A stretch of 55,696 bases of DNA from Mesostigma viride (GCA_009746045.1 RPFO01001555.1:1-55696), one strand, 5' to 3'; shown: positions 1-10,872, counted from the stretch's first letter. Notes: a model not told the origin generated them from the sequence alone. Numbers and translations: made by a program.

Positions 1-497
1 ATCAATCTACAATACCCATGCCAAATTTTATTACTTGAGGAGACGCCATTTCAACAAATACATGACAATTGATGCTCATTGTGAATGCGTTTCCACATGA
101 AATCATTACCATTTCATGCAATTTGGTCACTGGTGCGCTTTCCGCGTGCACTTTTCATTACTAGATTGCTTAAATTTATTAAAATTTATTAAAATTTATT
201 AACATTTATTAAAATTTATTCAAGTCGGGGTAAAATTGGCTGTTTTTGTCAAGTGTCATGCACTCGGAGGGTAAGCAAGTGAGACAAGTTGTAGATTATT
301 TACAATTGCACAACCCTCTCCACGACCCCGCTAGTTCTATTTATAGAACGAATTATAATTATTGCCAAAATTGTGCACAAGCCTGTGCACAACCCAACCA
401 GTAATTCCCACTTGAACTTTGAATATTCAAGTGAATGCTCTGGAGACAGATGTACAGATCGATCTTTACAAATGTACACGAGTTCAGATCAAGCTAT
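1..497. other. AT-rich flank, no gene seen
   Basis: This stretch is AT-rich and has no convincing open frame on either strand. It lies downstream (3') of the long minus-strand gene that ends near 498. The only structure I see is a short 10-bp tandem repeat at 171-220. Confidence 0.5.
171..220. repeat. 10-bp AT microsatellite, five units
   Basis: Five consecutive copies of AAAATTTATT, the first and fourth with one mismatch each. Simple tandem repeat. Confidence 0.9.
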
Positions 498-1316
498 CTA
501 ACTACCTACTAACAGGCGTTTCTTTACAGGTGCCCGTCCGCTGGGCTTCTTTACACCCCCCTCCCGCACATCTGCGCCAGCCTTCCCTTGAGGTTTTCGT
601 TTGCCCTGCCCTGCGGCTTGGTCTCCCCCCTTCTCTTGGAGTCGTGGGGAAGATCTGGTCGCTGGGGAAGATCTGGTCGCCAGGTACCCCTTGTCCATCC
701 ACCACTCCAAATACGTTCCCTCAGGTGGCTTGAAACAGTTCCGCATCTCGTCTTGTTGTACCTTGAAAATTATGTTGGGCATCGTCCCCTGCTCCCCATT
801 AATCCAGATTCCTTTTCGTCACACCCTTCTGCCCAAAATTTAACGTACCACACGCCCGTTTTATCCACCTTTCGAACGACTCCATGCACCAGGAACGTGT
901 CGACGTGGAAATCAGGCATGTGTGCCAGCTTCATTGGGTCTGCATTGAGTTTAGCCACCGAATCAGCAGCCCACGTGGGCTTCCACAACGTATCAAGGCG
1001 CTGGGATTGGTTCTTCCGATACTGGCAAAATTCACCGCCGTGCTTGCACAATACCGAAACCGGACATCCAACAGGCGAGCGGGGCACGACCCGTTTCCCC
1101 CCCCCCCACCTTCCAGATTCTCCATCCACGTCTGCCAACTTGGTGGTGGCACTTTCTTGTCTAGTGGCTTGGGCTGGGTTGCGGTAACTGTGACACGTCT
1201 TTGTGGCGCTTCCTCCTCAGGTTCCGATTCTTCCGATTCTTCCGAATCTTCCTCAAACCCTTTGGGTGGGCCGCCATGCGCGTCATCCTTTGGCGGCTCC
1301 TCTTCAGACTCGTCAC
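498..1316 (-). CDS. 3'-terminal coding exon of the long minus-strand gene (two frameshifts)
   Basis: The upstream boundary is a strong acceptor (CACACACAG|GTGACGAG in sense) at 1317/1316. It joins in phase with the donor at 1436. The exon opens with an acidic stretch (DESEEE, then EESEESEPEEE), suggesting a nuclear or disordered linker. A conserved-looking segment follows, with LWKPTWAADSVAKLNADP, FHVDTFLVHGVVRKVDK and VWYVKFWAEG, then NIIFKVQQDEM and a basic tail ending VKKRLLVGS. The frame changes twice: at the C11 run at 1097-1107 and near 820-830. With both shifts the product would run about 270 residues here. I do not recognise the domain. The shifts may be assembly errors in homopolymers or real decay; the segments on both sides remain protein-like. 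Confidence 0.55.
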
Positions 1317-1435
1317 CTGTGTGTGGGACAAGCAATGACGAGCGGCGCAATTAGTTATCATTACAATCGCAAATCAAACTTGGGAATATGCAAACATCAT
1401 AATTTAACCGACCATATTCACTCAGATTAACTTAC
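1317..1435 (-). other. Spliceosomal intron, 119 bp
   Basis: In sense the donor is TCAAAGG|GTAAGTTAATC and the acceptor CCACACACAG|GTGACG. The splice is phase 1: TCA AAG G joins GT GAC GAG and gives Ser-Lys-Gly-Asp-Glu. The intron is more AT-rich than the exons on either side. Both splice sites match consensus well. Confidence 0.8.
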
Positions 1436-3594
1436 CCTTTGACAGATGACTAGCCGTTGCTCTTGATCGAACGTGCCCGCCAGGCGAAAGGAGCTTTTTG
1501 CAGTAGTCGACGGCACGCCCCAACATCCCCCCCCCGACGCCCCCGAATTCCCCTCGAGCCTCCCTCCCCTCCCCCCCCTCCTTCCCCCTTCCCCCGATGC
1601 GCCGGTCGACCCGCCCCCTCTCCGCCCTTCGACCCGCCCCCTCTCCGCCCTTTGACCCGCCCCCCTCTCCACCCTTCTCTCCCCCCCCTCTCCGCCCTTG
1701 GACCCGCCCCCCTCTCCGCCCTTTGACCCGCCCCCCTCTCCACCCTTTGACCCGCCCCCTCTCCGCCCTTCGACCCGCCCCCCTCTCCGCCCTTCGACCC
1801 CCTCCCCTCTCCGCCCTTCTCTCCGCCCCCCTCTCCATCCTTCGACCCCCTCCCCTCTCCGCCCTTCGACCCGCCCCCTCTCCGTCCTTCGACCCCCCCC
1901 TCTCCGCCCTTCGACCCCCCCCCTCTCCGCCCTTCGACCCGCCCCCCTCTCCGTCCTTCGACCCCCCCCTCTCCGCCCTTCGACCCGCCCCCCTCTCCGC
2001 CCTTCGAACCCCCCCCTCTCCGTCCTTCGACCCGCCCCCTTATCACCACCCTCATTCCCGTCCCCTCATCATCGCCGGCACCATCATCACCAACCTCCTC
2101 CCCATCATCACCCCCATGTGACCCGACATCCTCATCATCCCCCATTGAGACGTCTTCGGCCGCGGGGGTCTCCGAGGCGGCGCGCTTCCGGCGTTTCTTT
2201 TTGGTGCCAGCGCCTGCCGTCTCCAGCTGACGCTTCTGGGCTGCACCCGCAATTTCCTTGCCCGAACGGCCGTTGGGATTGGAAATATCCTCCCCCTGTG
2301 GCCGCTTCCCAAGTACCTTCAGAAGGACCTTAAACCCATCCACCTGCTCCTTTGACCCAATGAAGATCACGGGTGGGTTGAAGAATCCCGTAAAATCGCT
2401 TAGGTACGACGACCAGTCGTCCTTCACACCATTGAAATCTCCACAATCCTTCGCCGCCTTCCAGTCCCTTTTCTCCACCCACGAACCCGTTCGACCCTTC
2501 AACAATTCCTCATCATTCCACAGCTTGGCGTGATGTTCCAAATTCAGCAGCATTACCCCATTCTTGATATCTGGCTGGTTCACCCCCCCCTTCCTCTTCG
2601 CAACAAATTCGAACCCCTCCATTGCATTAAGTACCACTTGAGCCAACCGTGTCGGCCCATCGCTTTTCTCCCACGCGAAAGTCTTCATCATGAACTCACA
2701 GGTCTCGTCCCCGTCAGACGTGTAAACTCTCTTAGAAATCCACGGGCCCTGCTGCTCGATTTCGGATGCCAGCTCCTCCGACCCAAACTTCCGCGGGGGT
2801 TCCCGCTTCTCCCCCACCTTTTTTTGGCGACCCGACTCGACGTCCTCTGCCTCGGCATGTTCGGCTTGGCCTTCCTCCGGCACAGCCCCCGTCACCACCA
2901 CAGCCCCCGCCACAGGCTGTACGGGTTGGGGCACCACAGCCTGTTCGGTTGGGGGTTCGGGCGCAATCAGGACCCACCATTTCGTTTCCTCCTTGTGGGT
3001 CGTCCGAAAATCCGTCCTCTCCAGCAGTGCAAGTGGGAAGGTGGAATCGTCCCTCCCCGTTGGCCTGATAACCGCCCTTAGTCTCTTGGCAGCTACAGCG
3101 ACCGTATCGGCCACCCTCTGAAGGGCGCTGTCGGCTTCCGAAGGCTGCATCGGCAACCAGCCGAGGTCGCGTGGTTCGGGGTATTTCCCCAAATCGCGGT
3201 TGTAGATCATGAAAAGCTGGACCATCACCTCGCAGAAGATCTTGGCCATGTATGTCAGGTCATACAAGCACTGAGGAGGAACGTGTTTGGCCTTCACGGT
3301 TGCCATGATAGACGGCCAGAATCGAAAGCGGGCTAGACTCCTCCACCCTTCCTGTTTGATCCCCCCCCCTTCCTCATCACCCTTCCCTCCCCGTCCAGCT
3401 TGTCCGCTGCCACGATGTCCAGAAACTCTGCAAGCTCCTTGGCCAGCTTGTCCTCAATCGGCATTCCACATCTACTGTCGTCGTTCGGAGCGACCGTTTC
3501 ATCCTTCACAGCCGAGATGAAGTCGTAGACTTGGGTTTTCTCCGATTCGGACAAACCACCCTCGTTCAATCGCCCTCCAACCCGCTCCTCACCA
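1436..3594 (-). CDS. Large coding exon of the long gene, part distal to the transposon
   Basis: Continues the exon interrupted by the CACTA element. It begins with the segment ERVGGRLNEGGLSESEK, also present at 31.2-31.4 kb. At the C9 run 3361-3369 the frame is off by one; the related copy at 31.17 kb has C10 and stays open, linking this part to the reading frame containing MATVKAKHVPP at 3306. That frame runs about 400 residues of unrecognised sequence (WEKSDGPTRLAQVVLNAMEGF, KNGVMLLNLEHHAKLWNDEE, SYLSDFTGFFNPPVIFIGS). Then come a nuclear-localisation-like KKKRRKR, an acidic Asp/Glu/Gly stretch, and a Gly/Arg/Lys/Glu tandem repeat. The frame shifts once more within the repeat before the donor at 1436. 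Probably a nuclear protein; function unknown. Confidence 0.6.
1597..2040 (-). repeat. Coding GC-rich minisatellite (about 23-27 bp unit)
   Basis: Tandem units of the type CCTCTCCGCCCTTCGACCCG plus a C run of 4-8, about 17 copies. On the minus strand they encode a Gly/Arg/Lys/Glu-rich repeat (RRGGGSKGGEGG type) at the end of the large exon. C-run length varies between units, so the reading frame can change within the array. Confidence 0.85.
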
Positions 3595-3605
3595 CACTAG
3601 GAACT

Positions 3606-3945
3606 CGGCTTTGAGAATGGGTGAGAAATGGTGAGAAAAAGGGTGAGAAAGGTGAGAAAAAGGGTGAGAAATGGGTGAGAATGGGTGAGAAAGGTGAGAA
3701 AAAAGGGTGAGAATGGGGTGAGAATGGGTGAGAAAACACGTTTCTCACCCGGGTGAGATTGCCCCAAAAAGGTGAAAAAAGGGGAAAAACGTGAGAAAAA
3801 TCTCAAAAAACAGGACGTGAGATAAGTGAGAAAAACGGGAGGTGTGAAACGTGAGAAAAGTGAGAAAATCAGGACGTGAGAAAAGTGAGAAAAGTGAGAA
3901 AAACAGGACGTGAGAAAAGTGAGAAAAGTGAGAAAACACAGCGCT
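3606..3945. repeat. Left subterminal repeats of the CACTA element
   Basis: Dozens of short direct copies of GTGAGAAA, often GTGAGAAAAGTGAGAAAA, in one orientation. In CACTA elements such subterminal repeats are transposase binding sites. Confidence 0.8.
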
Positions 3946-4085
3946 GAAAAACACACCCATAATGCAATATGCTGGCAGCAGACACATGCATGCAGTGCCA
4001 GTAACAACCGCTGTTCAAAACAGCACGAACAATATAATTTTTTCATTAAATGTTTGAATAATTTTAATGTTTACAGCTGCAAGAA

Positions 4086-4252
4086 CCCGTTGATTCAACT
4101 ATTCAACACTGTTATGGCGTAATGTACATCTTCGGCATTCAAATATGCCTTTTCAACACAGTCTGTTATGGCGTTATGACATCTTCGGCATTCAATGCCT
4201 GTTCAACACAGTCTGTTATGGCGTTATGACATCTTTCGCATTCAATGCCTAT
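4086..4252. repeat. Three tandem units of about 50 bp inside the transposon
   Basis: Three imperfect copies share TTCAACAC, CTGTTATGGCG and CATCTTCGGCATTCAA. No coding potential is seen in them. Further down (about 4405-4480 and 4625-4710) two diverged copies of another segment share GATCCTTGACATAGA and CAGCAAATGTGTA. Confidence 0.75.
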
Positions 4253-5162
4253 CATCAAATACTATATGGTAGCTAGCTAACAAAGCGGGCCGGTCGACAG
4301 GGCGTCACATGCTGACTTGAAAGTGGAACCGCTTGCATTTTACTCTCGTGGTCCCTGCAAGAAATAAAGCAAACCGACACAATATACGCAAGAGGAAAAG
4401 AAATCAGATCCTTGACATAGATGTAAGCGTTCTACAAGGATCTTGAGCTCAGCAAATGTGTATGGCAAATCATAATTCCATCAACATACAATTCTACACA
4501 TCCATGCATGCAAGAGGCCGGGGGAAAAAAAACAGGCCCTTGCAGATAAACATCTATACCTTCAAATGCCAAAATAATGACACCTATAATTCCCCCTAAA
4601 ATGAAAGCAGTGCAAGAGACAAAAAAGACATCAGATCCTTGACATAGACATCACCATTCTACAAGGAAGAGCTCACCAGCACCTAACGGTCCATGCAGCA
4701 AATGTGTAGAACCCAACACTCACTCTTATGGCAAAGCAGCCCCATGTGGCAAGGCAGCACCATACACATGAATCACACCATGCGCCAGATGTCACACGAG
4801 CAAGGCACAACGTTGTCGTCGGATCAGAAAGCAACAAACGTGAAAACGCTAGCGGCCCAAATCTGAGATTCCGCGGAACACAGAAAATAAGAAAGCTCAG
4901 AAGCTACCAGCAAGGGATCGAACATATGACCTTTGGCATGATTTCGCGGCTGTGTGAGTCTCCTGATCCGAAGGCATCTCACTTAATTAACGTTTCGAAA
5001 CAGCCAAACTGCGGAAAATCTCTTACCGGAGAGAGTTGCCAATATCAAGGAGACAACCAGCGCAGGCCAGAAATCGGGAGAATCCGGACCATGGTAGCTC
5101 GAGCCTGCCGTTATCTTGTCCGCGTTTTCGAGTCGTGCAGGATTATGAATATGAATGGAGAT

Positions 5163-6114
5163 GGAAATGTGTAGCCTTGTGCATTGAAATTACGGCTGGC
5201 TGACGTGAAGAGCGACTACATGACCTACACGGTGGGGCCGGAAACGGCTTGCTTGATTGTGTTTCATCGTGGGCAACGAGTCCAACAACTACTTTCTCTG
5301 GGCGGCAAACTGCGGCAAATTGAACGCAAACCTCATCATGAAATCTTGACCGTCGAAATCTAACAATCCGACGACTTATGCAGTATGCCGCGTAATTTTC
5401 TGTTGCGGGAGAGCCGTTGGGCCGGTTCCCGACGCGGGCGACCAGTGGTTTGCGTTAAGTTAACTTAGCTGAAGTTCCCCAAGCCGCATGATGGCTCTCA
5501 TCGACGGCCTCAGTCTATTGACGCGTCGGCCCGATTTTGGCGGCACCCAATTTGACCCCAACGGCACCTACCGACAAAGGGCATACGTACGTTTCACGCG
5601 CACCACGACCTTCGAGCTCTCTGCTATGGCGGTGGTGCCGTGGGGCCCGCATCAGACTGCGGGCCCTTATCTGCTTTGGCGGTGCTGCCGTTGGGCCCGC
5701 ATCAGAATTCAGGCCCTTTATGCATGCGGGCCATTAATGCATGTTACTTTTTTAGTCTTCTGCATACAAATATGAAGCAATGAGGTCGTGTCCTCTGGAT
5801 TTTTGCACTGCAAATGGCATTTGCACCGTGTGCAGTTCCTGGACGTTTGGAAACATGCATGATGGCATGTGGCTAATGTAATGACTGACTAGCTAGACCG
5901 TTTCAGTGGTTTTTCATTTGCGGGTATTTCCTCGTAAATGGTGGGAAAGCGATCGCAGCAATGGTTCTCACCACTAGACACTCCCGGCCAGTGAAGCTCG
6001 AAAAACACGCCCTGATCAAGCAAGCTGTTTCCGGCCCCACTGTATAGGTCATCTTACAGTCGCTCTTTGCGTAAGCCAGCCATAATTTCAATGAACAAGG
6101 CTACACATTTGCAT
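5163..6114. repeat. Long inverted repeat inside the CACTA element
   Basis: The arm at about 5163-5256 matches the reverse complement of about 6022-6114 with scattered differences; shared words include TGTAGCCTTG, CATTGAAATTA, GGCTGGCT and GTGGGGCCGGAAAC. The arms are about 90 bp with about 765 bp between. Both retain a short translatable stretch (TVGPETACLI), so they may be copies of a former coding segment of the element. Confidence 0.7.
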
Positions 6115-6545
6115 ACTCTTTGCTTGGTTATCGGTGTGCCTTTGTTTGGATGCAGGGGGGATCGCTGTGCTGACACAACGCGGCAAGGGATTTGCTGGTA
6201 GAAGATGCCCTTCCCAAGGCTGATTACAGCGACCCTGCGAATGGCGACGAGGCCTACTGGTGAGCCTTGTTTTTTGCAAATGCTACTTACGCCGTCTGCT
6301 TTGGTTATTTTAATTCAGTCCTATTGAAAGGCGCCTTGGGATTAGCCATGCAATCATGTTTTACTGTCACAAAGCCAGCCCTAGTAATTAATATCTAGTT
6401 TGTTTGGTTTTACCCATCCGGGTGCCATGATCTTGCCGCCAGTAAAAGCGTCCTGTGTTGTATCTGTTCTATTTTTTTTAATAACCAATACTTGCAATAA
6501 TAATACTCTTTGCTGGGTTATCGGTGTGCGTTTGTTTGAATGCAG

Positions 6546-7488
6546 GCGAGATCGCTGTGCTGACACAACGTTCAACGTGCTTGCATGGGCATCATTAAAC
6601 CTGACGCCGCTTGTGCCGCAAGGCATTGTAGCGGCGTGTGGGGGCGTGAAGCGCTACGCGGATTCTTTCCACAAAGTCAGGATACACAGGTTCAACTACC
6701 GCACGGAGGCTGCGGACCAATCCCAGGGAAAGCGGCACAAGAATGCGGGAGTTGCGGTGCATGGCCCGGGCGGTGTAGACTTTGGTTTCATTACACACAT
6801 TCTGAAGGCCAGGTTAGAGTACCCACGAGGGGGCTGGGAATGGCAGCTGTTGTTGAAGGTGGAGCTTTTTGATCGCCTTCATGTCGCTCACCTGCCCCAC
6901 GAGAGGTTGGTGGTCATCAGCAGCGCACAGGCCCCCAGGTCGTCGTGCCTTGTGTTGCCAGGTGCAGTGAGCTCAGTTGGGTATGTCGTCGATGAATGCT
7001 ATGCTCCCGAAATGGTGGTAATCCCTGCCAAACTGCCATGGAGCATGGCACATCAGGCGCAATCTGCCCTCAGTAACCATGTGTATCACAGCGTGGCAGC
7101 AGATTTCCCCACCATGCCGCAGTTTGAAGTGATTGAGGAGGGTGAGCCGATGCCACCGCCACCGCCTAGTGGCAAGAAGAAAGGCAAGAAGAAGGGGTCC
7201 AAGAAGAAGAAGGTGGCAGCGGCAGACCTAGGTGATGGCGACGTGGTGCGCCGCGCTGGCAAGGCACCTGCTCGAGGGCGCAGCCGCAAGCGTGGTGCTC
7301 CCACAGATGCTGGACCTAGCCAGCCCACCGTTGTAATTGAGGAGGTCCCTATGGCAAAGAGGGCCAGTGGAAGGCAGCGTAAAGCTGTGAACTATTGCGA
7401 CACTAGTGGGGATGACACTATGTCATCAGAAGATGATGTTGATGCAAGCAACCCCTCGGACAGCAGTTCTGAAGAAGATGACTATTGA
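6546..7488 (+). CDS. Transposon-borne protein (C-terminal part), function unknown
   Basis: This is the only substantial open frame in the CACTA element. I start it at an acceptor-like site (TTGAATGCAG|GCGAGATC) because the frame upstream is low-complexity and AT-rich; the frame itself is open from about 6400. It encodes about 313 residues. A globular part comes first (SLNLTPLVPQGIVAACGGVK, GVDFGFITHILKARLEYPRG, VGYVVDECYAPEMVVIPAKL). A Pro tract follows, then a lysine block (KKKGKKKGSKKKK), an RKRGAP basic patch, and an acidic Ser/Asp/Glu tail ending EEDDY with a TGA stop. The basic-then-acidic tail suits a nuclear DNA-binding protein. It is probably the 3' end of the element's own gene, with 5' exons deleted or scrambled; no catalytic motif is visible. 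Confidence 0.6.
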
Positions 7489-7659
7489 TTTAATTTGGGC
7501 ATGACAGCATTGTTTATGGAATGATGTGCTGTTTTATATTGTATGACAACCCTATATTAATTGCACCTTTGTGCACCCTATAATGCATATCAAAGTGGTG
7601 TTGAGTTTTTTTTCACGTTAAGGACTTAATGAAATAAAGCTCATGATTTTTCTCGTGTT

Positions 7660-7985
7660 ACACTCTTGGTGAGAAATTTCTCACCACGTTGACTTGTGAT
7701 TTTTCTCGTGTTAGTGATTTTTCTCGTGTTGGTGAGAAACTTCTCAATTTTCTCAATTTTCTCAAATTTTCTCACTTTTTCTCACCCATTCTCACCTTTT
7801 TTCTCACTTTAGGGTTTTTTCTCACCCCAATCTCACCAAAAACCCCTTTTTCTCACCAAAATCTCACCCTGGTGAGATTTTTTGCCTAGCGTTTGCGGAA
7901 AAAAATTGAGATTTTTCTCAATTTTCTCAAAAAATTCTCACAAAAGGTGAGAAAATTGAGGGTTTTGAGAAAATTCTCAGAATCT
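7660..7985. repeat. Right subterminal repeats of the CACTA element
   Basis: Many copies of TTCTCAC/TTCTCAA with some GTGAGAAA, mostly the inverse orientation of the left-end repeats. They mirror the left end and run up to the terminal inverted repeat. Confidence 0.8.
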
Positions 7986-7997
7986 GAGTTCCTAGTG

Positions 7998-8244
7998 CAC
8001 CCTCCTCCCCCTCCCCGTCCTTCCTTGCCTTCTCAGTGCTGCTTGAAACCCCATGAATCAAATTCCATATTTCTTTCTGGTCCTGAAGGGGCACCTCCGG
8101 CTTATCCCAGGATTCCTCCATGTGCGTCTTGAAATAGTTGTGCACTTCCAGCAGCGCCGTCCCCCTCGACTTTTTGGAAACGGCCTCGTCTTCTGCATTC
8201 AGCCCCCCTCCGATCAGGGCAACCCTCCGATGCGCCTCTCTCCC
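7998..8244 (-). CDS. Large coding exon of the long gene, part proximal to the transposon
   Basis: Begins after an acceptor (GCATGCATGCAG|GGGAGAGAGG in sense), phase 0, and reads GREAHRRVALIGGGLNAEDE, then HNYFKTHMEESWDKPE and KEIWNLIHG. It ends in the acidic KDGEGEEGG, where the CACTA element interrupts it. Skipping the element and one CA duplication continues the frame into ERVGGRLNEGG at 3592. The copy at 31.15-31.44 kb preserves this uninterrupted join, confirming that the two halves were one exon. No known domain recognised. Confidence 0.7.
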
Positions 8245-8908
8245 CTGCATGCATGAAATGTGAATCACAGTGTTTGAGACAAAAAACGGTCATACAACAC
8301 ACGACCTGACATTTTGTCCTTACACTTTGGAAGATCGGCCGTTCCCGAACAAAAATCACACCCTAATTTCCAGGTTCCAACGGCCGTTGGCGCAAGAAAA
8401 ATCACACCCTAATTTCCAGGTTCCAACGGCCGTTGGCGCAAGAAAAATCACACCCTAATTTCCAGGTTCCAACGGCCGTTGGCGCAAGAAAAATCACACA
8501 CTAATTTCCAGGTTCCAATGGCCGTTGGCGCAAGAAAAATCACACCCTACTTTCCAGGTTCCAACGGCCGTTGGCGCAAGAAAAATCACACCCTAATTTC
8601 CAGGCTCCAACGGCCGTTGGCGCAAGAAAAATGTCGACCGAATTTCCAGGTTCCAACGGCCGTTGGCGCAAGAAAAATATCAACCAAATTTCCAGGTTCC
8701 AACGGCCGTTGGCGCAAGAAAAATCACACCCTAATTTCCAGGTTCCAACGGCCGTTGGCGCAAGAAAAATCACACACTAATTTCCAGGTTCCAACGGCCG
8801 TTTGCGAAAGAAAAATCACACCCTAATTTCCAGTTTCCAACGGCCGTTGGCGAACAAAAATAACATATAGTGCCTAAAACGTTCCCACACCCGATCCGTT
8901 ATATTTAC
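8245..8908 (-). other. Phase-0 intron, 664 bp, filled with palindrome repeats
   Basis: In sense the donor is ACGCAAAAG|GTAAATATAA and the acceptor GCATGCATGCAG|GGG. Both fall between whole codons. Most of the intron is the 11-copy CCAACGGCCGTTGG array. Confidence 0.7.
8350..8870. repeat. Palindrome array, 11 units of about 46-49 bp
   Basis: Eleven tandem units, each with CCAACGGCCGTTGG followed by CGCAAGAAAAATCACACCCT and AATTTCCAGGTT. The palindrome is near-invariant (one copy reads CCAATGGCC). The sequence between palindromes is almost the same in every unit, so this is a satellite and not a CRISPR array. All units have the same orientation. Confidence 0.92.
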
Positions 8909-10063
8909 CTTTTGCGTCCGCATGTCCTTCATGGGCGGGATCAGTGCTTCCCCCTCCACCTCCCAGCCCTTGAGCACGTCCAGATTGGTGTACTTGAACT
9001 TGTCCGCGTCCCTCACCAACCCCCTCCACAAATCAAACGCCTCGTCGGTTGTCTCCACGAACTTGCCCTTTTGTGTACCCGCAATCTCGCCAGCTATCGC
9101 GGTACTCACTTGCTCGTCAGAGCCCTCGAAAATCACGGACTTCAACATCTGCGTGTAGTGGTTGCCGTCCAGCACGGCAAACTGCACAAACACGCAAGGC
9201 GTCTGGTCTGGAAATTTACCCTTAAGGCCGGCATGGTCCGAGATGTTCAAGCTCCCCAGCGCGGATTTCGTCAGGTCAACTACTGCCTGACGCTCAGATT
9301 CATTTGACCACTCGGACGGATCCAACTCCATGGTGATCAACTCGTCTGAGCAAGCGGCCGCCATGTCCTTCAGGGAGTCCGTCCGGAGAATGGACATGGC
9401 TTCCTCGGCCGTTGGCGAACGATAGTATCCGAACCTCTGCACGGCACGGTCACTGTCGTCCCCCGTCAGTATTTTAATGTGGTAAGGAACCATTTCACTC
9501 CTCTGCACCCATAAATTGTAGAGACCTGGATCACGGTCTGCCAGCACCTGCCACGCAAACCGGAAGATCGGCACGGCACATTTTGCTTTTGTCAGACTTG
9601 TGCCGGCCCCCACGAACCACGGCGCGAGCCCCCTACAATTCCGCACCGTCACCGTCCGATGCCGCATGAGTTCCGGGAGTTGGCACAAGTTCTCCGTGGG
9701 GGCCCGTACTTGAGTCGCAATCGCGGACCCCCCCACGATGTCGACATCGTCTGGAACTAGGCGTATCTTCTGCCGCAGATGAAACGCCGCCTGTATGGTG
9801 TCAGTTAGATTCTTGTCGTGCACTTGAGAGGACGGCGCTGGCTCCCAGGAGTCCAAAATGCTGGGCTTCGCATTTCCAGCACGTGTCGTCAGCAGCCCCT
9901 TCCTCTCAAAGGTCTTCACAATAACCGACCATAAGTCGGTGCCCGGTGCTCGTTGGCGCCAGTCCTCAAAAAATGTTGTGAGATGCCTTTCCGAACAGTT
10001 ATGTTCAATCTTGTAAGCCCACTTCCTCCGCTCTTCGTCCGTTCTCTGCCTTGACGGACGCCC
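8909..10063 (-). CDS. 385-codon internal exon of the long gene, unknown domain
   Basis: Bounded by an acceptor (ATGTGATCAG|GGGCGTCC) and a donor (CAAAAG|GTAAAT), both phase 0, and open throughout without frameshift. It encodes about 385 residues of ordinary mixed composition: RTDEERRKWAYKIEHNCSER, TTFFEDWRQRAPGTDLWS, ELMRHRTVTVRNCRGLAPWF, IFRFAWQVLADRDPGLYNLW, then a FVQFAVLDGNHYTQMLK segment and DAFDLW-like text near the end. This is the best preserved part of the gene and the best query for homologues. The DGNH motif faintly recalls the ParB/sulfiredoxin DGxHR fold, but I would not assign it. An array of the same palindrome lies in each flanking intron. Confidence 0.72.
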
Positions 10064-10099
10064 CTGATCACATGCAAAAAACATACAGATAGCCGGAAG

Positions 10100-10872
10100 G
10101 TCAGTACTATGTTCCAACGGCCGTTGGCGACAGAAAAATAACACCCTAATTTCCAGGTTCCAACGGCCGTGGGCGCATGAAAATCACACCCTAATTTACA
10201 GGTTCCAACGGCCGTTGGCGCATGAAAATCACACCCTAATTTCCAGGTTCCAACGGCCGTTGGCGACAGAAAAATAACACCCTAATTTCCAGGTTCCAAC
10301 GGCCGTTGGCGCATGAAAATCACACCCTAATTTTAAGGTTCCGACGGCCGTTGGCGCATGAAAATCACACCCTAATTTACAGGTTCCAACGGCCGTTGGC
10401 GCATGAAAATCACACCCTAATTTACAGGTTCCAACGGCCGTTGGCGCGAGAAAAATGACACCCTATTTTCCAGGTTCCAACGGCCGTTGGCGCGAGAAAA
10501 ATCACACCCTATTTTCCAGGTTCCAACGGCCGTTGGCGCATGAAAATCACACCCTAATTTCCAGTTTCCAACGGCCGTTGGCGCGAGAAAAATGACACCT
10601 TCATTTCCAGGTTCCAACGGCCGTTGGCGACAGAAAAATAACACCCTAATTTCCAGGTTCCAACGGCCGTTGGCGCATGAAAATCACACCCTAATTTTAA
10701 GGTTCCGACGGCCGTTGGCGCATGAAAATCACACCCTAATTTACGGGTTCCAACGGCCGTTGGCGCATGAAAATCACACCCTAATTTCAAGGTTCCGACG
10801 GCCGTTGGGCAAAAAAAAAATAACACCCTAATTTCCAAATTGCAACGGCCGTTGGCGCAAGAAAATCAAGCA
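10100..10872. repeat. Palindrome array, 17 units of about 43-49 bp
   Basis: Seventeen units of CCAACGGCCGTTGG in one orientation, with three spacer subtypes: GCGCATGAAAATCACACC, GCGACAGAAAAATAACACC and GCGCGAGAAAAATGACACC. Subtypes alternate in blocks, suggesting segment duplication within the array. The last unit runs straight into the hexamer array. Confidence 0.92.

Larger units (their letters stand above)
3595..7997. mobile_element. CACTA (EnSpm-type) DNA transposon, 4.4 kb, inserted in a coding exon
   Basis: The left end is CACTAGGAACTCGG and the right end is its inverted counterpart (GAGTTCCTAGTG). There are 12 perfectly matched terminal bases and imperfect matching to about 25. The flanks carry a 2-bp CA duplication (3593-3594 and 7998-7999). 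A copy of the host sequence without the element at 31395-31410 gives the empty site. Both ends are packed with GTGAGAAA-type subterminal repeats, as in CACTA elements. The interior holds one sizeable open frame (6546-7488) and no recognisable transposase DDE/D domain. It is therefore probably an internally deleted, non-autonomous copy. CACTA elements usually make 3-bp duplications; 2 bp is a variant. Confidence 0.88.

Noticed and set aside
419-1430. Plus-strand frames of 75-199 codons opposite the 3' exon of the long gene
   Set aside because: The minus strand has better composition, splice sites in phase and acidic/basic domain structure; the plus frames are shadows.
4728-5174. 148-codon plus-strand frame inside the CACTA element
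   Set aside because: Composition is not clearly protein-like, no motif is recognisable, and it overlaps one arm of an inverted repeat; possibly a former exon but not supportable.
8350-10872. CRISPR-like array of regularly spaced palindromic repeats
   Set aside because: The intervals between palindromes are nearly identical to each other, there are no cas genes, and the DNA is eukaryotic.
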